Origin: Phycisphaerales bacterium
GTDB lineage: Bacteria; Planctomycetota; Phycisphaerae; WQYP01
Length of the DNA stretch: 35,624 nucleotides
Direction of reading: 5' to 3'
Assembly: GCA_013044165.1 (NCBI GenBank)
Contig: JABEVB010000118.1
Span: 1-35,624 of the forward strand
The notes below the pieces were generated by a model. That model ran no database searches. It was not told where the DNA came from and worked only from the letters and a program-made list of their open reading frames with translations. The position numbers were made by a program, and so were the translations under genes. This document shows positions 31,635 through 35,624 of this stretch, piece after piece (the stretch's first letter is position 1; each line of letters starts with the position of its first letter).

Positions 31635-33476
31635 TTACCAGAAATATAAATTCAAAGCGATAAACACCACCGAAATAACCGCCGCCCAGAATATGGGTCG
31701 GTGAACAAGTGGGTATTCCCCCTCGGGCGGCATATTTGTGCAGCCCATCACCAGCCCGGCAAGTTCTTCCTTCGGCTTAGGCTGTGTCGCAAGGCTTGCG
31801 ACGACTGTCACCAGCACAACGATAATAAAGCTCCAAAGTGCTCTAAACATATCGGCGGCCATGGGCTGTGCGTGCGAGGAAAGAGCGATATACCTAAGCG
31901 CATCGGGCTTTTTGAGCACCCAAAACCACATGCCAATGGACGCTACAGTACCCGCCAGCAATCCCCAGAACCCACCGTGCTTGGTGGTGCGCTTCCACAG
32001 CATACCCAAAATTACCGTGCCAAACAGGGGCGCAATAAAGAAGCTGAACAGCGCCTGTACATAGTCCATAATGCTGTTTGATTTCATGACGAGGTAGGCC
32101 GTTGCCACGCTCACCAAAATTCCTATGGCCGAGCTCCAGCGGCCCATGGCCAACAGGTGCTGGTCGGACGCCTTCGGGTTCATCATTGGTTTGTAAATGT
32201 CGTGCGTCCAAACGGTGGCAAACGCGGTAACATTGCCAGCCATACCCGACATAAATCCCGCGATCAGCGCCGTGATGCCCAAGCCCAAGAGACCCGGTCC
32301 GCAGTATTTGGCGAGCATGATCGGCAGAACATCATTGTAACTGTATAACGTATGTCCGTGTTTGGCCGCTGCGTCAACAATTGGCTGTGGAAAGAGTTGC
32401 GTTTTGAGCAACCCCAAACCAAGCAGGCCAGGAAGAATGACAATAATGGGAACAAACATTTTAAAAGCTGCGCCAATAATGGGGGCCATTTTGGCTGAAC
32501 GCAGATCTTTCGCAGACATGACACGCTGAACCACCAAAAAGTCGGTAGTCCAATATCCCGTCGAAATGACTGCGCCCAGACCAAATACAATGCCGATCCA
32601 GTTAATTCCCATTGGGTTAGCGCTGAAATGACCCAAGGTGCTCCACGCGTGCGTATAAGTGGATGGATGCGAAGTTCCAAAAATAGCGGAATTTTTGAGC
32701 AGTGTGCCCGGGTGTTCGATGCCGGCGGCCTTGAGGTTGGCTGCAACCACAGCTGGATTGCCAATGCCAAAGTGAGTCAGATTTTTGGCAATGTCGCGTT
32801 TAAGACCTGACCATCCGCCGGCCTGAATCATGCCTAAAATAGGGACGAGCAGCGCTCCGAGCCAGATAAGTACAAATTGCAGCACCTCATTAAATATTGC
32901 GGAAAGCAAGCCCGCAAGTACCACGTAAACGCCCATGGTGATAGAGGAGACCCATATGCTAAACTGAAGTGGCCAGCCCAGCACAACCTGCATCACCGCC
33001 GCCATCGCAAAAATATTTACGCCGCTCATTAGAATGGTCATCAGGGCAAAACAAATAGCAGAGAGTCCACTCGTGCCCGGTCCGTAGCGCAATCGCAAAT
33101 AGCCCGGCACAGAGTGCGTCTTTGATGCATAATAAAATGGCATCATCACCAGCCCCAACAGCAGCATGGCGGGGATGGCGCCGATCCAATACCAGTGCAC
33201 GGCCAAAATGCCGTATTGATAGGCCGAGCCGGCCCAACCGAGCAGTTCCAGTGCGCCAAGGTTGGCAGAGAGAAACGCCAAGCCGGCAATCCAAGCGGTC
33301 ATCTCTCGGCCGGCCATAAAAAAGTCGTCGCCGGTTTTTGTGTACTTTTTAAGGTACAAACCAATGCCAATTACAAAAATAAAGTAGATGGCGATAACCA
33401 AAAAGTCCACCGGCGACGCAGAGACCAGTGGTTTGGCCGCAGGTGTCGTCGCCAGCAGGAAAGGCAATGTCAGCAT
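31635..33476 (-). CDS. sodium:solute symporter (SSS family)
   Basis: A 613-residue inner-membrane transporter of the SSS/SGLT family with about 14 helices. Marks are the helix 1 region DFLVIAIYFIFVIGIGLYLKK, FFMAGREMTAWIAGLAFLSANLGALELLGWAG, the GYWTTDFLVVQR segment, and ALIAGFMSGMAGNVTAFATVWTHDIY, which holds the usual sodium-site Ser/Thr region. A long extracytoplasmic loop (about 240-310) is present. The sugar is not defined; the neighbouring fucosidases make fucose or another sugar plausible. The ORF reaches 33683, but the promoter lies there. ATG 33476 has GAGG 5 bases upstream; ATG 33536 (MSEQPKRLRTD) would add a basic N-terminus and cannot be excluded. Confidence 0.85.
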   Translation of the reverse strand: MLTLPFLLATTPAAKPLVSASPVDFLVIAIYFIFVIGIGLYLKKYTKTGDDFFMAGREMTAWIAGLAFLSANLGALELLGWAGSAYQYGILAVHWYWIGAIPAMLLLGLVMMPFYYASKTHSVPGYLRLRYGPGTSGLSAICFALMTILMSGVNIFAMAAVMQVVLGWPLQFSIWVSSITMGVYVVLAGLLSAIFNEVLQFVLIWLGALLVPILGMIQAGGWSGLKRDIAKNLTHFGIGNPAVVAANLKAAGIEHPGTLLKNSAIFGTSHPSTYTHAWSTLGHFSANPMGINWIGIVFGLGAVISTGYWTTDFLVVQRVMSAKDLRSAKMAPIIGAAFKMFVPIIVILPGLLGLGLLKTQLFPQPIVDAAAKHGHTLYSYNDVLPIMLAKYCGPGLLGLGITALIAGFMSGMAGNVTAFATVWTHDIYKPMMNPKASDQHLLAMGRWSSAIGILVSVATAYLVMKSNSIMDYVQALFSFFIAPLFGTVILGMLWKRTTKHGGFWGLLAGTVASIGMWFWVLKKPDALRYIALSSHAQPMAADMFRALWSFIIVVLVTVVASLATQPKPKEELAGLVMGCTNMPPEGEYPLVHRPIFWAAVISVVFIALNLYFW

Positions 33477-33485
33477 AAGAACCTC

Positions 33486-33511
33486 AAAAAAGTACGTTAC
33501 AACGTCCGTAC
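33486..33511 (-). terminator. terminator-like hairpin in the symporter leader
   Basis: In the minus-strand transcript GTACG and CGTAC pair around 10 bases and are followed at once by six T. The T-run abuts the GAGG ribosome binding site of the symporter. A competing hairpin, AACGTC with GACGTT (33501-33520), shares bases with it, so the two cannot form together. This is the layout of an attenuator, but the stem is short. Confidence 0.35.
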
Positions 33512-33654
33512 GGAGACGTTTTGGTTGCTCGCTCATCTGCTCTGCGAACAAGACACAGGTTCGACCGCCAACGGCGTCACAGAGCATGCCGAGCCTGGGT
33601 TCGCTCATGTTTGCGCCGCTGCGCCAAGCAGTCAGCATGCCTAGAACTGGCAGG

Positions 33655-33683
33655 ATTGTATAAGTCCGCCATGGACTTAGCAA
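33655..33683 (-). promoter_or_regulatory. promoter of the symporter operon with operator in its spacer
   Basis: On the minus strand TTGCTA (33683-33678, 4/6), a 17-base spacer and TACAAT (33660-33655, 5/6). The spacer is almost wholly a palindrome, TAAGTCCATGGCGGACTTA (33661-33679, 7-base perfect arms, 5-base centre). A repressor dimer bound there would block polymerase directly. Confidence 0.5.
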
Positions 33684-33936
33684 CGAAAATCATCTTATTT
33701 TTTCGATGGCGTTTGTTGCGCAAATCTATATGAGTTGCATCAGCCTGCTGGCGCCGATGAGTAGCTTTTTGGGGTCGCGAGCCCTTGTCGCCCACATCAT
33801 CGCATTTTGTTTATGTGAGCGGCCGCTGTCCCGACCAACTCCTTCCGAACTGGCGGTGCCTGGTAAATGATTCAATGAGCTTAACTTGACGTTCCCTACG
33901 TGGATTGGGGCCGTGCGGCAATATAATCTCTTAAAA

Positions 33937-33965
33937 TTGTCGCCTCGGCAACTTAAGTGTATACT
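33937..33965 (+). promoter_or_regulatory. promoter of tRNA-Tyr
   Basis: TTGTCG (33937-33942, 4/6), a 17-base spacer and TATACT (33960-33965, 5/6). Expected start is about 10 bases before the mature tRNA. The -10 box overlaps the stop codon of the integrase on the other strand. Confidence 0.5.
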
Positions 33966-35319
33966 ACCGAGCCTTGAATTCCGGGCGTGTGCCTGAGCGG
34001 CCAAAAGGGGCGGACTGTAAATCCGCTGGCTTATGCCTACGCAGGTTCGAATCCTGCCGCGCCCATCGGTTGGTATTTGCAGGGTGTTTCACCGAATTGC
34101 AGGCGCTATCAAACCCTTTGTTTTCAGGGGTTTTTGGCTTTTCGCCAGTCTCTGGCGTATTCCCTGCAACTCCCTGAAATGCGCTGATAACACCGGATTT
34201 AACACCGCTTTTTTTTTCCATACCCGTAGCACGTTCAAAGTCGGCGTCCTTGTTGGTCTCAACGGCGTAATGCTCGGCTGCAACCGCTGGGCTATTCCCG
34301 ATCCATTTACAAGCGGTGGCCAGGTCATACTGCTTCATCAATTCAGACTCGCGGCTTGCCCGCATATTGTGAAAAGGCTTAGGCCAAACCTCCACGCCCG
34401 CCCGTTCAATGATCCGCATAAATTGAGTACGCAAGTTCTGCCGCACGTCTCTGTACCGACTGATAACATAAGTCTCTGATGGGTCGAATGCTTCCTTCAG
34501 GTAGGGGTGCAACTCTTTGAACAATGGTATCGTTCGAGCGCCGCGGCCCTTGTGATGCGCAGTCTTGGGGCTTGTGATGCGGATTGTTCCAGCAGTCCAA
34601 TCAACGTCAGCCCATTTTAAGGGTAAGAGTTCGCTTGGTACTCGGATACCCGCGTAACGACTAAGGGCAATTATCAAACGCCATTCAGCATCGGGGCAAG
34701 CATCCAGTAGCTTTTCTACAACATCCATCGGGACAAAATGCTTACGATCCTCGTTGCTTTGGCTGCCGCCCTTAACACCAACAAACACGTTGTTGTTAAT
34801 CAGGCCCCAGCGGCAGGCCGTCTTAAAAAACTGGCGGGCGCAGACAATCCGCCGCGCCGTGGTGGCGTCTGATAGATTTTGCTTATCTTTGAGCCACGCC
34901 TTAAATCCGTCGGCTTCGGTTTCTGTAATATCCCGCAGGGCTTTATGTTCGCCAAAGTAATCATTCATGTTACGGCGGCAGTGACCATACGCTACAGCGG
35001 TCGCTGGCTTAACCGCCAACTGCGAAAACAGTTTATCGAGGAAGTCGCTTATCGAGGTGCCCTTAGGTCGCTCTTTAACCAAACCGGCTTTGGCCAGTCG
35101 GCCATAGATGCGGTCATCCAGCCGCCCAAGCCAGTCGCTCACCTCCATATCAGGCGTAACGCCCGATGCAACAGCCCCAAGCAGAGCATCAAATAAGGTA
35201 AGGAATCGCTCCGCCTGCCGCTTGGTCATCTGGCCGATCCGCACGCCCTTATGATTGCCGTTGGAATCGTAATATTGAATGCGCCAACGCCCGCCCGCTT
35301 CAGGAAATACGCTTGCCAT
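33964..35319 (-). CDS. tyrosine recombinase / integrase of an integrative element
   Basis: A 451-residue site-specific integrase. A SAM-like core-binding domain (about 90-180) precedes the catalytic domain with Arg226 (YAGIRVPSE), Lys252 (SPKTAHHKG), His317 and Arg320 (FHNMRAS), Trp339 (CKWIGNS) and nucleophile Tyr351 (EHYAVE), so all key residues are present. After the catalytic core there is a roughly 100-residue tail; the last 33 residues (from WARQDSNLRR) are read from the antisense of tRNA-Tyr and are a by-product of insertion in that gene. AAGGA lies 7 bases before the ATG. It overlaps the upstream XRE-type gene by 20 bp. The style (GIRVPSE, HNMRASRESEL) is that of planctomycete elements, from memory. 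Confidence 0.9.
   Translation of the reverse strand: MASVFPEAGGRWRIQYYDSNGNHKGVRIGQMTKRQAERFLTLFDALLGAVASGVTPDMEVSDWLGRLDDRIYGRLAKAGLVKERPKGTSISDFLDKLFSQLAVKPATAVAYGHCRRNMNDYFGEHKALRDITETEADGFKAWLKDKQNLSDATTARRIVCARQFFKTACRWGLINNNVFVGVKGGSQSNEDRKHFVPMDVVEKLLDACPDAEWRLIIALSRYAGIRVPSELLPLKWADVDWTAGTIRITSPKTAHHKGRGARTIPLFKELHPYLKEAFDPSETYVISRYRDVRQNLRTQFMRIIERAGVEVWPKPFHNMRASRESELMKQYDLATACKWIGNSPAVAAEHYAVETNKDADFERATGMEKKSGVKSGVISAFQGVAGNTPETGEKPKTPENKGFDSACNSVKHPANTNRWARQDSNLRRHKPADLQSAPFGRSGTRPEFKAR
33983..34065 (+). tRNA. tRNA-Tyr (anticodon GTA)
   Basis: An 83-base class II tRNA. The acceptor arms GGGCGTG and CGCGCCC pair over 7 bp (one T-G), with discriminator A at 34065. The anticodon stem GCGGA/TCCGC frames loop CTGTAAA, anticodon GTA at 34017-34019. 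A long variable arm (GGC TTAT GCC) and the T arm GCAGG-TTCGAAT-CCTGC are present. No CCA is encoded. The integrase ORF on the minus strand covers the entire gene. Confidence 0.95.
34030..34065. other. probable attachment site (attL) in the tRNA 3' half
   Basis: Integrative elements whose integrase gene abuts a tRNA normally recombine in the tRNA 3' half, leaving the tRNA intact at one end. The integrase lies on the 3' side here, so the element extends to the right. The matching direct repeat (attR) is not in the window. The extent given is inferred, not seen. Confidence 0.4.
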
Positions 35320-35521
35320 GCTCTGATCCTTTCGGTGTTAGCAACTCCAACCCCAGCCGCCTGCATATCTTGGCTGCAATATTCAGCCGCAGGGTTTGGG
35401 ACTCGGCCATAAACCGGCCAATAGATCGAAGATCAACGCCCGAATCTTTGGCCAGGCGATAATAAGACAGGCCGCTATCGGCAATCGCTTTGCGTAACGT
35501 TTGTTCAATGTCTTTATTCAT
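35300..35521 (-). CDS. XRE-type HTH regulator of the integrative element
   Basis: A 73-residue protein with a helix-turn-helix of the XRE/Cro type: SYYRLAKDSGVDLRSIGRFM (about residues 19-38) followed by LRLNIAAKICRRLGLELL. It is the size of a phage-type repressor or excisionase-like regulator. It overlaps the integrase start by 20 bp and so is probably translated from the same message. AAGGG is 12 bases before the ATG, which is rather far. An inverted repeat sits exactly at its start codon, which suggests autoregulation. Confidence 0.78.
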   Translation of the reverse strand: MNKDIEQTLRKAIADSGLSYYRLAKDSGVDLRSIGRFMAESQTLRLNIAAKICRRLGLELLTPKGSEHGKRIS

Positions 35522-35558
35522 AGTGTACTATCATCCCTTAATACAATTCCATTGTCAA
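35520..35558 (-). promoter_or_regulatory. promoter and operator of the regulator-integrase pair
   Basis: On the minus strand TTGACA (35558-35553, perfect), 17 bases and GATGAT (35535-35530, 4/6). The inverted repeat ATAGTGTACTAT (35520-35531; 5-base arms, 2-base centre) overlaps both the -10 edge and the start codon. The predicted transcription start would lie only a few bases before the ATG. Confidence 0.35.
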
Positions 35559-35624
35559 GTGCAAAAGGTTCTCAACTGCGCCACGGAAGCTTACACTTTG
35601 CCAAGCGCCACCAGCGCCAGCGCC

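Larger units (their letters stand above)
33477..33982. other. 506-base region between symporter start and tRNA
   Basis: It holds the symporter leader and promoter, then about 250 bases without a recognisable gene (ORFs here look random), then the tRNA promoter. If ATG 33536 is used, the first 60 bases are coding. Confidence 0.5.

Overview
The window reads as the chromosome of a Gram-negative, glycan-degrading heterotroph, most likely a planctomycete (a Phycisphaerae-like lineage is my best guess, with moderate confidence). The reasons are a DUF5107-TPR protein next to a sugar porter, several Tat-exported glycosidases and peptidases, a large autotransporter with autotransporter-associated beta-strand repeats, and a tyrosine integrase whose 3' end is read out of a tRNA gene. 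No ribosomal RNA or phylogenetic marker is present, so this placement is inference.

Layout. 1-2.2 kb: an APH/CotS-type small-molecule kinase, a 61-residue unknown protein on the minus strand with a very good ribosome binding site, and a small HExxH putative metallopeptidase. 2.2-9.7 kb (minus strand): a Tat-exported S9 (DPP IV type) peptidase, a 1143-residue DUF5107-TPR protein and an MFS sugar porter; the last two overlap by 8 bp. 9.9-11.5 kb: a secreted protein of unknown function, possibly a glycosidase-like barrel. 11.6-14.5 kb: a ferric-reductase-like flavocytochrome, divergent from nuoA and nuoB, which stand without the rest of the complex I genes; a perfect CRP-type palindrome lies in the nuoA leader.

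15.0-33.5 kb is a carbohydrate region: a GH3 glycosidase with PA14 insertion, a GH79 beta-glucuronidase-like enzyme, a 1263-residue autotransporter, a DUF488 protein, a xylose isomerase/xylose-type MFS porter operon with a strong sigma70-like promoter, two tandem Tat-type GH29 alpha-L-fucosidases, and a sodium:solute symporter with a small membrane partner. Together they would trim glucuronic acid, fucose and beta-linked sugars from plant-type glycans (xylan or arabinogalactan are plausible), import the monosaccharides, and isomerise xylose. The specific substrate is inference.

33.9-35.6 kb: tRNA-Tyr(GTA) and, overlapping it on the other strand, a tyrosine integrase preceded by an overlapping XRE-type regulator. 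This is the left end of an integrative element that continues beyond the window. There is no CRISPR array, rRNA or recognisable transposase. I did not find a clearly new multi-gene system; the best leads are regulatory (CRP-type site at nuoAB, operator plus terminator-like leader at the symporter), the isolated nuoAB pair, and the unknown proteins at 1.2, 1.6 and 9.9 kb.
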